From Streptomyces durmitorensis (GTDB taxonomy: Bacteria; Actinomycetota; Actinomycetes; Streptomycetales; Streptomycetaceae): 64,000 nucleotides of DNA. The translations under genes and the position numbers were made by a program. The number at the start of each line of letters is the position of its first letter. Within the stretch, counting starts at the first letter, position 1. The DNA is taken from positions 7,626,001 to 7,690,000 of the forward strand of contig NZ_CP097289.1 of the NCBI RefSeq assembly GCF_023498005.1, in the 5' to 3' direction. Shown here piece after piece: positions 36,472 through 45,294 of the stretch. Under the pieces are notes generated by a model that did not search any database, had not been told where the DNA came from, and worked only from the letters and a program-made list of their open reading frames with translations.

Positions 36472-37116
36472 ATGACAACCACCTTCCCCGACATCTCCAT
36501 CAGCACGGAGCGGTTGGTGCTGCGCCCGTTCGAGGACGCCGACGTCTCCGCGTACGCGGAGATGATGAACGACGAGATGGTCACCGCCTGGACCTCCGCG
36601 CCCCAGCCCTACACCGAGGACGACGCCCGCGACTGGATCACCCGGGTCGCGCCCGCCGAGCGCATCGAGGGCCGCGGCATCGCCCTGGCCGTCACGGAGT
36701 TCCTCACCCAGCGCCTGGTCGGCATCGTGCAACTGCGGGACACCGACTGGCGGGTGCGCTCCAGCGAACTCAACTACGTCGTCGCCCCCTGGGCCCGCGG
36801 CGAGGGCTATGCCTCGGAGGCGGCGCTCGCCACCGCCCAGTGGCTCTTCAGCGACCAGCGCTTCGAGCGCATCGAGCTGCGCACGGCCGCCGACAACACC
36901 GCCGCCCAGCAGGTCGCGCAGAAGATCGGCTGCATCAGCGAGGGAGTCCTGCGGGGCGCCTGGATAGCGCGTACGAGGAACGGCGGGGATCCGTTCGGCG
37001 GCTGGATCGACGTCCGGACCGACCTCATCGTGTGGAGCCTGCTCCCCGAGGATCTGGAAGGAGTCGGCGAGCAGCTCGCGGACAGCGGGTTCAGCGCTTT
37101 CTCCGACTGGAACTGA
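36472..37116 (+). CDS. RimJ/RimL-like GNAT N-acetyltransferase
   Basis: This 214-residue GNAT protein has the RimJ/RimL N-terminus ISTERLVLRPFEDADVSAYAEM, motif A YVVAPWARGEGYASEAALAT (residues about 103-122) and motif B LRTAADNTAAQQVAQKIGC. Such proteins acetylate ribosomal-protein or small-molecule amines; the target is unknown. It lies alone, after the met operon terminator. Its own 3' end forms the first unit of a 19-base tandem repeat that extends into the cobL leader. Confidence 0.87.
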   Translation: MTTTFPDISISTERLVLRPFEDADVSAYAEMMNDEMVTAWTSAPQPYTEDDARDWITRVAPAERIEGRGIALAVTEFLTQRLVGIVQLRDTDWRVRSSELNYVVAPWARGEGYASEAALATAQWLFSDQRFERIELRTAADNTAAQQVAQKIGCISEGVLRGAWIARTRNGGDPFGGWIDVRTDLIVWSLLPEDLEGVGEQLADSGFSAFSDWN

Positions 37117-37162
37117 CCTCACGGCCTTGAACTGACCCCACAGCCCCGAACTGACCGCTCGG
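37110..37162 (+). repeat. 19-base tandem repeat upstream of cobL
   Basis: GAACTGACC occurs at 37110, 37129 and 37148, so the period is 19 bases. The first copy overlaps the stop of the GNAT gene, and the next two lie in the 157-base gap before cobL. Flanking bases are partly conserved between the units. It could be a slippage repeat or a multi-site operator. Confidence 0.55.
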
Positions 37163-37273
37163 GCGTCTCGGGGCCCCACCAGGTACGCTCGCCCCTGGCC
37201 ACACGCGGTTGCCCCCTACACGCGACGCCCGGCCCCCTCAGACGACCCGCGAGAACCCAGGAGACGGACGAAG

Positions 37274-38485
37274 ATGGCCGACCGCGTCACGGTGATCGGC
37301 TGGGACGGTTCGCCGCTGACCGCGGCCGCGCGCTCGGCGCTCGGCGCCGCCACCCTCGTCGCGGGCGCCGCCCACCACCTGGCGCTCACCGAAGTCCCAC
37401 CGTCCGCCGAAAGGATCCGCCTGGGCAGCGTGAGCCTGGCGGCCCGCCGCATCGCCGCCCACCGCGGCACCGCCGTGGTCCTCGCCGACGGAGACCCCGG
37501 CTTCTTCGGTGTCGTACGCACGCTTCGCGCCCCCGAATTCGGCCTCGAGGTCGAAGTGGTGCCCGCCGTCTCCTCCGTCGCCCAGGCCTTCGCCCGTGCC
37601 GGCATGCCCTGGGACGACGCCCAGGTCGTGGTCGCCCACCCGCGCACCCTGCGCCGCGCGGTGAACGTCTGCCGGGCCCACACCAAGGTCGCCGTCCTCA
37701 CCTCGCCCGGTGCGGGCCCCGCCGAGCTCGGGCTGCTCCTCCAGGGCGTCCACCGCACCTTCGTGATCTGCGAGGAGCTCGGCACCGAGCGCGAACAGGT
37801 CACCGTCCTGACCTCGGACAAGGCCGCCGACCACACCTGGCGCGACCCGAACGTCGTCATCGTCATCGGCGGCCCGGTCGCGACCTCCGACACCGGCTGG
37901 ATCGCGGGACGCGACCCGGGCACCCCGCGCGGGTGGGCGCTGCCCGCCCCCGCCTACGGCGGCGAGGCCCAGCTCGGCGAGGGCGAGAGCGACCGGCTGC
38001 GGGCCGCCCAACTCGCCCGCATCGGCCCCCGCGTGGGCGATCTGGTCTGGGACATCGGCTGCGGCAGCGGCGCCTTCACCGCGGAGGCCGCCCGCTTCGG
38101 GGCCGCCGTCATCGCGGTCGACGCCGACCCCGACGCCTGCGCCCGCACCACGGCGGTCGCCCGCCACTTCGGCGTCCAGCCGCAGATCGTGCACGGCACG
38201 GCGCCGTTCGTCCTCGAAGACCTTCCCGAGCCCGATGTCGTACGCGTCGGGGGCGGGGGAGCCGCGGTGGTCTCCGCCGTCGCCGACCGGCGCCCGGCGC
38301 GCATCGTGACGCACGCGTCGACGCGAGACGCGGCCGAACTCATCGGCAGGGACCTGACGGAGCACGGATACGCGGTGGAATGCGCCCTGCTCCAGTCCGT
38401 CGAACTCGACACGCGCGCGTGGACGGAGCGTGAGAGGACGGTCGTCTTCCTGCTCTGTGGACAGTTGCCCGATCGCGCCCCGTGA
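37274..38485 (+). CDS. cobL: precorrin-6Y C5,15-methyltransferase (decarboxylating), CbiE-CbiT fusion
   Basis: This 403-residue bifunctional protein makes precorrin-8 in aerobic cobalamin synthesis by methylating C5 and C15 and removing the C12 acetate carboxyl. The N-terminal half, residues 1 to about 200, is the tetrapyrrole methylase (VTVIGWDGSPLTAAARSAL, VVLADGDPGFFGVVRTL, VVPAVSSVAQAFAR). The C-terminal half is a class I SAM methyltransferase with WDIGCGSGAFTAEAARFGA near residue 260. The ATG follows GGAGACGG. No B12-riboswitch B12 box is seen upstream. It lies upstream of the BluB-CobT fusion, separated by a 354-base leader. Confidence 0.93.
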   Translation: MADRVTVIGWDGSPLTAAARSALGAATLVAGAAHHLALTEVPPSAERIRLGSVSLAARRIAAHRGTAVVLADGDPGFFGVVRTLRAPEFGLEVEVVPAVSSVAQAFARAGMPWDDAQVVVAHPRTLRRAVNVCRAHTKVAVLTSPGAGPAELGLLLQGVHRTFVICEELGTEREQVTVLTSDKAADHTWRDPNVVIVIGGPVATSDTGWIAGRDPGTPRGWALPAPAYGGEAQLGEGESDRLRAAQLARIGPRVGDLVWDIGCGSGAFTAEAARFGAAVIAVDADPDACARTTAVARHFGVQPQIVHGTAPFVLEDLPEPDVVRVGGGGAAVVSAVADRRPARIVTHASTRDAAELIGRDLTEHGYAVECALLQSVELDTRAWTERERTVVFLLCGQLPDRAP

Positions 38486-38523
38486 CCCTGCCGCACCACG
38501 GTGCGGGGTAGGCTGGCCGATCG

Positions 38524-38552
38524 TTGTACCGCACCCGAGTGTCCGGCAAATA
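38524..38552 (+). promoter_or_regulatory. candidate promoter of the bluB-cobT gene
   Basis: TTGTAC (38524-38529) and CAAATA (38547-38552) are 17 bases apart, implying a leader of about 280 bases. The 354-base gap after cobL (38486-38839) otherwise holds a weak CCGCAC/GTGCGG hairpin at its start, a direct repeat TGTCCGGCAAA/TGTCCGGAAAG, and an open frame (38647-38790) with DNACCPYAVRAARRARS that I could not judge as coding. No corrinoid-riboswitch box is recognised. Confidence 0.35.
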
Positions 38553-38839
38553 GTTGGTCAATGTCCGGAAAGCTCGCCCGTTTTGGGGGGTGTGTGGTAC
38601 GGCAGGACCGGAGGGCGCGCAACGTGGCGCAGCCCACAGCGGGCCGTTGCGGATCAAGCCGCCGTGGCGGCTGGCCGACCGGGACAATGCCTGTTGTCCG
38701 TATGCGGTTCGTGCCGCGCGGCGCGCACGCTCGTTGAGAATGACGGGCGGTTGGTGCGCCGCTCCGGGCAATGGGGCTTCCCCGGCCTAAGGCTGAGGGG
38801 CGGTCGAAGAAGCACTAACCGATGGGCGAGGGGTTACGC

Positions 38840-41800
38840 ATGACCGACACCGGCCAGGTCCCGGGCGAGGGACTGCCGGAGAACGCAGGCATGGTGGAGC
38901 AGCCGGGCGTCCCCGCCCCGGATGCGTACACCTTCCTCGACCCCTCCGAGAGTCCCGCCGCGAACGTCGCCCCCGCCGACGATGACGACCTGCTCCTCAT
39001 GCCGGGTGCCCAGGGCGCCTGGAGCGAGCCGCAGTCGGCTCCGCCGCAGCAGGCAGGCCCCGGTCAGCCGGTGGCCGCCCAGCACGGGGGTGCCCAGGGC
39101 GGGACCGCGCAGCACGGCGTCGCTCAGCCGGTGGGTGCGCAGCCCGGGGGTGCCCAGCATGCGGCGGTCGCGCAGGGACTGGGCCAGCCTGTGGGTGACC
39201 CTTCCCTGGCGAATCAGTACGTGGCCGGTCAGCCGGTGGGTGCTCACGCGGCCGACCCCTCGGCCGACCCCTCCCTGGCGGAACAGTCCGTCGGCGGCCA
39301 GTCTGTCGGCGGCCGGCACTCCGCCGATCAGTCGCTGGGCGGCCAGCACCTCGTCGGCCAGCACGCCGCCGGCCCGCAGGCCGCCGCCCAGCAGTCGGTC
39401 GGGCAGCCGCAGGCCATGCACCAGCCGGGCCCGCACGAGACGGCCGGGCGCGACAGCGGCTCGGTCGACCTGAACGGCGTCCAGCTGCCCGGCGCGCCCA
39501 CGCCGGCGCCCGCCTCGCACCCCGGCCCCTCCCGCCGCCCGCTCCACCGGGGTCCTTCGGGTCCCGCGGTGCCCGACGGCACGGGGAGTCCCGTACGTTC
39601 GCTCGCCGACCGCGGCCCGGCCGGTGCGCCGCAGCACGCCGTGCCCATGCGGCACGCGGGGCCGCCGACCGTGGGGCCCGAGTACCTCGACATCCCGCGA
39701 GACGAGGAAGGGGTGCTGCCGGGTCCGCAGCTCGGTGAGATCACGCCGCAGGGCGCGACGCCGTGGACGACTCAGCCGCAGCACTCCGAGCCGCCGCAGC
39801 CGGTCCAGCACTCCCAGTCTTCTCAGGACGTGCAGGACGTGCAGGACGTGCAGGACGTGCAGGACGAGCAGGGCGCGCAGTCCATGCCGGTCGCGCAGCC
39901 CGTCGTACCAGCAGAAACGGTCGTCCCGGACGCCACACCCGCAGCTGAGGGCGCACCCGTAACACCCGTGACCCCCGTATCAGAGGTCGCACAGGGCACG
40001 CAGGACGCACAGAGCTCGCAGGACGTACAGGCGACGCAGGACGCTCTCGCCGGTGAGGCCCCGCAGCCCGCCCCGGCCACAGAGCTGCCCCAGCCCGTGG
40101 CGACGCCCGCCGCCACCCCTGCCTCCGAGACGCCCGCGGCCGCCTTCCCGCAGGCCGCGGAGGCCGTCGACCCCGCGATCGCGCAAGGCGCCGAGGCTGA
40201 CGACCAGTTCGCGCACGCGGTGGCCGACGCCGGGCAGCCCGCGTTCGCCGTGGACGCCGGGCAGCCGTCGGCCGCGGACCCGTCCGCGCACGCCCCGGAA
40301 GCGAGCCAGGAGCTCCCGCCCGTCGCCGATGCCGAGCAGCCGTCCGTGAACGGTCGGCCCGCACACGCGTCCGCTTCCGGCCAGCCGCAGTTCGCCATGG
40401 CCGGCGCGCAGCCCTGGTCGGACGCGCCGCTCGCGGCCGCCGGGCACACGGTCCAGGGCCCGCACATTCCGCAGGCCCCGCAGCACGCGGAAGCGCCCGT
40501 GGCCCAGGTGCCCCAGGGCGAGGGACTCCCCGGCGGCCCGAACCAGCCCTACGCGGAGCCCCAGGCGCCCGCGCCCCTCGGCCAGTTCGTGCCGGTCGAG
40601 GGCTCGGTGCCGACCACGCCCCACCTGGCACCGACACCGCCGCAGGCCCTGTCCGTGCCCCCGGAGCACTTCGAGGCCCCGCAGCCCGAGGCCCCCGATG
40701 CGCAGCCGGAGCCGGTCGCCGAGGCCGGCGCCCTCGCACCTGAGGTCGCGCCGGACGCCGTAGCGGCAGCCGAGGCCCCGGAGGCGCCGGTCGCCCCGGA
40801 GGCCCCTGAGGCCGCCGAAGCCCAGGAGCCCGCGGCTCTCGTCGAAGCCGCCCAGGCCCCCGAGCCCGCGTCCCCGCAGCCCGCGGCCACCGTGCCCGCG
40901 CCGCGTGACGGCGGAGAGCCCGCGGCGGCAACTCCCGCACCGGACACGGCAGAAGAGGCCGTGGCCGAGGCGCCCGTACCGACGGAGACGGCAGCCGAAG
41001 CCGTGCCCGTCGCCGTGGGCGACGCACCCGCCGAAGCGGAGGCGGCGGCAGTGGTCGAGGCCCCCGAAGCCGCCGACCCGGCACAAGCCGTGGACGAGGC
41101 GCTCCCCTCGGAGCCGGTCGACGAGCAGGAGCCGCTCCAGGAGCCCGAGCCGGTCAAGGAGGCGGAGGCGCCCGCCGCCCCCGCGGCGCCCGCCGCCCCC
41201 GCCTACGACGACGCCGAGCGCGAAGCCGTCCTGCGCGTCATGCGCGAACGCCGCGACATCCGCAACGGCTTCCGCAGCGACGCCATCCCGCACGAGGTCC
41301 TGCTCCGCGTCCTGGAGGCGGCCCACACGGCACCCTCCGTGGGCCACTCCCAGCCCTGGGACTTCGTCGTCATCCGCTCGGCGGAGACGCGCCGCACCAT
41401 GCACGAGCTGGCCATGCGCCAGAAGGACGCGTACGCCAAGTCGCTCCCCAAGGGCCGCGCGAAGCAGTTCAAGGAACTGAAGATCGAGGCGATCCTCGAC
41501 ACCCCGGTGAACATCGTCGTCACCGCCGACCCGACCCGCGGCGGCCGCCACACCCTCGGCCGTCACACGCAGCCGCAGATGGCGCCGTACTCCTCGGCCC
41601 TCGCCGTCGAGAACCTCTGGCTCGCGGCGCGCGCCGAGGGCCTCGGCGTCGGCTGGGTCAGCTTCTTCGACGAACGCGAGATGGTCAGGACCCTCGGCCT
41701 GCCCGAGCACCTCGAAGTGGTGGCCTATCTCTGTGTCGGATACGTCGACGAGTTCCCCGAGGAGCCCGAGCTGATGCAGGCAGGCTGGTCCAAGCGCCGC

Positions 41801-42919
41801 CCGCTCTCGTGGGTCGTCCACGAGGAGACGTACGGCCGTCGCGCCCTGCCCGGCGAGGACCCGAGCGACCTCCTCGCGGAGACCGTCTCCAACATCCGCC
41901 CGCTGGACGCCAAGGCGCTCGGCGAGGCGTGGGAGCGGCAGAAGCGCATGACGAAGCCGCCGGGCGCGCTCGGCATGCTGGAGATCATCTCCGCGCAGCT
42001 CTCGGGCCTGTCCCGGCAGTGCCCGCCGCCGATCCCGGAGCCCGCGGCCGTCGCGATCTTCGCGGGCGACCACGGTGTGCACGCCCAGGGCGTCACCGCC
42101 TGGCCCCAGGAGGTGACCGCGCAGATGGTCGCCAACTTCCTCGGCGGCGGCGCGGTCTGCAACGCCTTCGCCAACCAGGTGGGCGCCGAGGTCTGCGTCA
42201 TCGACGTGGGCGTGGCAAGCGAACTCCCGGCCACCCCCGGCCTGTTGCCCCGCAAGATCCGCGCGGGCACGGCGGACATGACCACCGGCCCGGCCCTGAG
42301 CCGCGAGGAGGTCAAGGCCGCCGTCGAGGTGGGCATCGAGACCGCCCGCGACCTGGTGGCAGCGGGGAACAAGGCCCTGCTCACCGGCGAGATGGGCATC
42401 GCGAACACCACGGCCTCCGCGGCCCTCATCTCCGTCTACACGGACACCGACCCGGGCGAGGTCACCGGCCGCGGCACCGGCATCAACGACGAGATGCACA
42501 GCCGCAAGGTCGACGTCGTGCGTCGCGCGCTCGAACTGCACCAGCCCGACCCGGCCGACCCGATCGGCGTCCTCGCGGCCATCGGCGGCCTGGAGCACGC
42601 GGCGATGGTGGGGCTCCTGCTGGGCGGCGCGTCCCTTCGTACGCCCGTGATCCTGGACGGCGTGAGCGCGGGCGCGGCGGCCCTGGTCGCCCGCGCCATC
42701 GCCCCCGAGGTCCTCGCGGCCTGCATCGCGGGTCACCGCAGCGCGGAACCGGGCCACGTGGCGGCCCTCAACAAGCTGGGCCTGCGCCCCTTGGTCGACC
42801 TGGACCTGCGCCTGGGCGAGGGCACCGGCGCCCTCCTGGCCCTGCCGGTGGTCCAGAGCGCGGCCCGCGCGATGCACGAGGTGGCCACGTTCGACTCGGC
42901 AGGAGTAACCGAGAAGTAG
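38840..42919 (+). CDS. cobT: fusion: low-complexity N-terminus, BluB (DMB synthase) and CobT phosphoribosyltransferase
   Basis: This is a 1359-residue protein. Residues 1 to about 785 are Ala/Pro/Gln/Glu-rich low complexity with no fold visible. Residues about 789-1005 are a BluB-type nitroreductase (VMRERRDIRNGFRSDAIP, HTAPSVGHSQPWDFVVI, AEGLGVGWVSFFD), which converts FMN to 5,6-dimethylbenzimidazole. Residues about 1010-1355 are CobT (MTKPPGALGMLEIISAQL, FAGDHGVHAQGVTAWP, GEMGIANTTASAAL, and the catalytic Glu in LGEGTGALLALP), which attaches ribose phosphate to that base. The fusion couples making and activating the lower ligand. The ATG at 38840 has GAGGGG 7 bases upstream. Confidence 0.93.
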   Translation: MTDTGQVPGEGLPENAGMVEQPGVPAPDAYTFLDPSESPAANVAPADDDDLLLMPGAQGAWSEPQSAPPQQAGPGQPVAAQHGGAQGGTAQHGVAQPVGAQPGGAQHAAVAQGLGQPVGDPSLANQYVAGQPVGAHAADPSADPSLAEQSVGGQSVGGRHSADQSLGGQHLVGQHAAGPQAAAQQSVGQPQAMHQPGPHETAGRDSGSVDLNGVQLPGAPTPAPASHPGPSRRPLHRGPSGPAVPDGTGSPVRSLADRGPAGAPQHAVPMRHAGPPTVGPEYLDIPRDEEGVLPGPQLGEITPQGATPWTTQPQHSEPPQPVQHSQSSQDVQDVQDVQDVQDEQGAQSMPVAQPVVPAETVVPDATPAAEGAPVTPVTPVSEVAQGTQDAQSSQDVQATQDALAGEAPQPAPATELPQPVATPAATPASETPAAAFPQAAEAVDPAIAQGAEADDQFAHAVADAGQPAFAVDAGQPSAADPSAHAPEASQELPPVADAEQPSVNGRPAHASASGQPQFAMAGAQPWSDAPLAAAGHTVQGPHIPQAPQHAEAPVAQVPQGEGLPGGPNQPYAEPQAPAPLGQFVPVEGSVPTTPHLAPTPPQALSVPPEHFEAPQPEAPDAQPEPVAEAGALAPEVAPDAVAAAEAPEAPVAPEAPEAAEAQEPAALVEAAQAPEPASPQPAATVPAPRDGGEPAAATPAPDTAEEAVAEAPVPTETAAEAVPVAVGDAPAEAEAAAVVEAPEAADPAQAVDEALPSEPVDEQEPLQEPEPVKEAEAPAAPAAPAAPAYDDAEREAVLRVMRERRDIRNGFRSDAIPHEVLLRVLEAAHTAPSVGHSQPWDFVVIRSAETRRTMHELAMRQKDAYAKSLPKGRAKQFKELKIEAILDTPVNIVVTADPTRGGRHTLGRHTQPQMAPYSSALAVENLWLAARAEGLGVGWVSFFDEREMVRTLGLPEHLEVVAYLCVGYVDEFPEEPELMQAGWSKRRPLSWVVHEETYGRRALPGEDPSDLLAETVSNIRPLDAKALGEAWERQKRMTKPPGALGMLEIISAQLSGLSRQCPPPIPEPAAVAIFAGDHGVHAQGVTAWPQEVTAQMVANFLGGGAVCNAFANQVGAEVCVIDVGVASELPATPGLLPRKIRAGTADMTTGPALSREEVKAAVEVGIETARDLVAAGNKALLTGEMGIANTTASAALISVYTDTDPGEVTGRGTGINDEMHSRKVDVVRRALELHQPDPADPIGVLAAIGGLEHAAMVGLLLGGASLRTPVILDGVSAGAAALVARAIAPEVLAACIAGHRSAEPGHVAALNKLGLRPLVDLDLRLGEGTGALLALPVVQSAARAMHEVATFDSAGVTEK
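39824..39868 (+). repeat. 9-base tandem repeat in the cobT fusion gene
   Basis: Four exact copies of CAGGACGTG, followed by one CAGGACGAG, encode a (QDV)n run near residue 330 of the low-complexity region. The motif recurs loosely around 40005-40040. It looks like slippage expansion in a tolerant linker, in frame so that the downstream enzymes are not disrupted. Confidence 0.85.
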
Positions 42920-42924
42920 CACCC

Positions 42925-42973
42925 GCGTTTGTGGGCAGGCGTTCCGCAGGGCGGAACGGGTGGGCACAAACGC
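42925..42973 (+). terminator. hairpin after the bluB-cobT gene
   Basis: Arms of 23 bases (GCGTTTGTG... with CGTTCCGC at the tip) pair around an AGG loop with a short mismatched stretch in the middle. It starts six bases after the stop. It resembles dispersed Streptomyces intergenic hairpins and probably serves as the transcript end. Confidence 0.65.
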
Positions 42974-43000
42974 CCACGGCCCGCAGACGAACTGGGGCCC

Positions 43001-43062
43001 GGGGCGAAGCCCCGTTTTCGGGAAGGGGTGGGCTGGGGGAGAGAACCCCACCCCACCCCAGC
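43001..43062. repeat. second copy of the GC-rich intergenic element
   Basis: GGGGC-GAA-GCCCC is followed by CCGTTTTCGGGAAGGGG and a GGGTGGGCTGGGG stretch. The GTTTTCGGGAAGGGG part matches the reverse complement of 15616-15637 downstream of argR, so the two intergenic regions share an element. A CATACT box just after it may start cobA transcription. Confidence 0.6.
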
Positions 43063-43157
43063 CATACTGAACCCGCACGTCAAAGCATCAGCGCAGCCGC
43101 CCCACCGTCGCAGCGGCACCCGCAAAGCCCAGCGCCCCGCACGAGGAGCCCTCCGCC

Positions 43158-44390
43158 ATGGCCGAAAGCCCCGCCTACCCCGTAGGCCTCCGCCTCACCG
43201 CCCGCCGCACGGTCGTGCTCGGCGGCGGCCAGGTGGCCCAGCGCCGCCTCCCCGCCCTGATCGCGGCGGGCGCCGACATCCTCCTCGTGTCGCCGACGGC
43301 GACCCCCTCCGTGGAGGCGATGGCGGACGCGGGCGAGATCACCTGGGAGCGCCGCCGCTACGAGCACGGCGACCTCAAGGACGCCTGGTACGCCCTCATC
43401 GCCACCAGCGACCCCGATGCCAACACGGCGGCCTCCGCGGAAGGGGAGGCGCACCGAGTCTGGTGCGTCCGCTCCGACGACGCCGACGCCGCCACCGCCC
43501 TGACGCCCGCTACGGGCCGTTCCGCGGGCGTCACGGTCGCCGTCCTCACCACGGACATCCACGACCGCGACCCGCGCCGCACCGCCGCCATCCGCGACGC
43601 GCTCGTCGAGGGCCTGAGCGACGGCACCCTCGTGGCGCGCCAGCACCGCACCCGCACCCCCGGCGTCGCGCTCGTCGGCGGCGGCCCGGGCGACCCGGAC
43701 CTCATCACGGTCCGCGGCCGTCGTCTGCTCGCCGAGGCGGACGTGGTCATCGCCGACCGGCTCGGCCCCCGCGACCTGCTCGACGAACTCCCTTCGCACG
43801 TCGAGGTGATCGACGCCGCGAAGATCCCGTACGGCCGGTTCATGGCCCAGGAAGCCATCAACAACGCCCTCATCGAGCACGCGAAGCAGGGCAAGTCGGT
43901 CGTCCGCCTGAAGGGCGGCGACCCCTTCGTCTTCGGGCGCGGCATGGAAGAGGCCCAGGCGCTCGCCGAGGCGGGCATCTCCTGCACGGTGGTCCCCGGC
44001 ATCTCCAGCTCGATCTCCGTGCCCGGCGCCGCCGGCATCCCCGTCACGCACCGCGGGGTCGCCCATGAGTTCACCGTGGTCAGCGGCCACGTGGCCCCCG
44101 ACGACGAGCGCTCCCTCGTTGACTGGCCGTCCCTGGCCAAGCTGCGTGGCACCCTCGTGATCCTGATGGGCGTGGACAAGATCGGCAGGATCGCCGAGAC
44201 GCTCGTCGCGCACGGCAGGGCGCCCGAGACCCCCGTCGCCCTGATCCAGGAGGGCACCACCGCCGCCCAGCGCCGCGTGGACGCCACCCTCTCCACCGTC
44301 GCCGCCGAGGTCGCGGCCCACGAGGTGAAGCCCCCCGCGGTGATCGTCGTCGGCGACGTGGTGAACGTGGGTCCTGACAGCCCCGCGTAA
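43158..44390 (+). CDS. cobA: uroporphyrinogen-III C-methyltransferase with CysG-like N-terminal domain
   Basis: This 410-residue protein has an N-terminal precorrin-2 dehydrogenase/ferrochelatase-like part (YPVGLRLTARRTVVLGGGQVAQRR, residues about 7-30) and a C-terminal uroporphyrinogen-III methylase (ALVGGGPGDPDLITVRGRRL, near residue 172; VRLKGGDPFVFGRG; GIPVTHRG). It makes precorrin-2 from uroporphyrinogen III with two SAM, feeding cobalamin and, via the N-terminal half, sirohaem. The dehydrogenase half looks somewhat shortened and may be partly degenerate. The ATG follows CGAGGAGCC. It stands with cobL and bluB-cobT in a loose corrinoid cluster. Confidence 0.92.
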   Translation: MAESPAYPVGLRLTARRTVVLGGGQVAQRRLPALIAAGADILLVSPTATPSVEAMADAGEITWERRRYEHGDLKDAWYALIATSDPDANTAASAEGEAHRVWCVRSDDADAATALTPATGRSAGVTVAVLTTDIHDRDPRRTAAIRDALVEGLSDGTLVARQHRTRTPGVALVGGGPGDPDLITVRGRRLLAEADVVIADRLGPRDLLDELPSHVEVIDAAKIPYGRFMAQEAINNALIEHAKQGKSVVRLKGGDPFVFGRGMEEAQALAEAGISCTVVPGISSSISVPGAAGIPVTHRGVAHEFTVVSGHVAPDDERSLVDWPSLAKLRGTLVILMGVDKIGRIAETLVAHGRAPETPVALIQEGTTAAQRRVDATLSTVAAEVAAHEVKPPAVIVVGDVVNVGPDSPA

Positions 44391-44475
44391 CCACACCGAG
44401 CCCTCGCGTAACCACCGGTAACCCAACCCGCTCCCAGGCGTTGGCACCACACCCAGGACAAGGCAGTATCACCCT

Positions 44476-45294
44476 GTGGCTGATCTCATCACCGTCGACG
44501 ACCCCACCGACCCGCGCCTGCGCGACTACACGGGCCTGACCGACGTCGAGCTGCGCCGCAGGCGCGAGCCCGCCGAGGGTCTCTTCATCGCCGAGGGCGA
44601 GAAGGTGATCAGGCGCGCCAAGCAGGCGGGCTACGAGATGCGCTCGATGCTGCTCTCCGCGAAGTGGGTCGACGTCATGCGGGACGTCATCGACGAGGTC
44701 CCGGCCCCGGTGTACGCGGTCAACCCCGACCTGGCCGAGCAGGTCACCGGCTACCACGTGCACCGCGGAGCCCTCGCCTCGATGCAGCGCAAGCCGCTGC
44801 CGACGTCGGACGAACTCCTCACCCGGGCGCGCCGCGTCGTCGTCATGGAGTCGGTCAACGACCACACCAACATCGGTGCGATCTTCCGCAGCGCGGCCGC
44901 ACTCGGCATGGACGCGGTCCTGCTCTCACCGGACTGCGCCGACCCCCTCTACCGCCGCTCGGTGAAGGTCTCCATGGGTGCGGTCTTCTCCGTGCCCTAC
45001 GCCCGCCTCGAATCCTGGCCCAAGGGCCTGGAGGGCGTACGCGAGGCGGGCTTCAACCTCCTCGCGCTCACCCCGGACGAGAAGGCGAAGACCTTGGACG
45101 AGGCGGCGCCCCACCGCATGGACCGGGTCGCGCTGATGCTCGGCGCGGAGGGCGAAGGCCTCACCACGAAGGCCCTGATGGCGGCCGACGAATGGGTCCG
45201 CATCCCGATGGCCCACGGCGTGGACTCCCTGAACGTGGGGGCGGCGGCCGCGGTCGCGTTCTACGCGGTGGCGACGGGCCGCCCTCAGCTCTGA
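44476..45294 (+). CDS. SpoU/TrmH-family RNA 2'-O-methyltransferase
   Basis: This 272-residue SPOUT methyltransferase has an N-terminal RNA-binding region (EGLFIAEGEKVIRRAKQAGY) and a C-terminal knotted domain with motif I VMESVNDHTNIGAIFRSAAA, motif II ALMLGAEGEGL and motif III DSLNVGAAAAVAFYA, all intact. It should methylate a ribose in tRNA or 23S rRNA; the exact nucleotide is not deducible. The GTG start is preceded by an AGTATCAC stretch that may be a -10 box, giving a leaderless transcript. The 3' end overlaps the opposing kinase gene by ten bases. Confidence 0.9.
   Translation: MADLITVDDPTDPRLRDYTGLTDVELRRRREPAEGLFIAEGEKVIRRAKQAGYEMRSMLLSAKWVDVMRDVIDEVPAPVYAVNPDLAEQVTGYHVHRGALASMQRKPLPTSDELLTRARRVVVMESVNDHTNIGAIFRSAAALGMDAVLLSPDCADPLYRRSVKVSMGAVFSVPYARLESWPKGLEGVREAGFNLLALTPDEKAKTLDEAAPHRMDRVALMLGAEGEGLTTKALMAADEWVRIPMAHGVDSLNVGAAAAVAFYAVATGRPQL

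Noticed and set aside
37117..37273. B12 riboswitch before cobL
   Set aside because: No B12 box or the usual cobalamin-element sequence was found, and the gap of 157 bases is too short for a standard one.
38554..38790. 78-codon ORF in the cobT leader
   Set aside because: Weak third-base bias, no ribosome site, and it begins near the presumed transcription start; kept only as an unresolved note.
39980..43078. A 1032-residue open frame antisense to bluB-cobT
   Set aside because: High GC makes long open frames on the opposite strand by default. It has no family match, and its composition mirrors the cobT codons.
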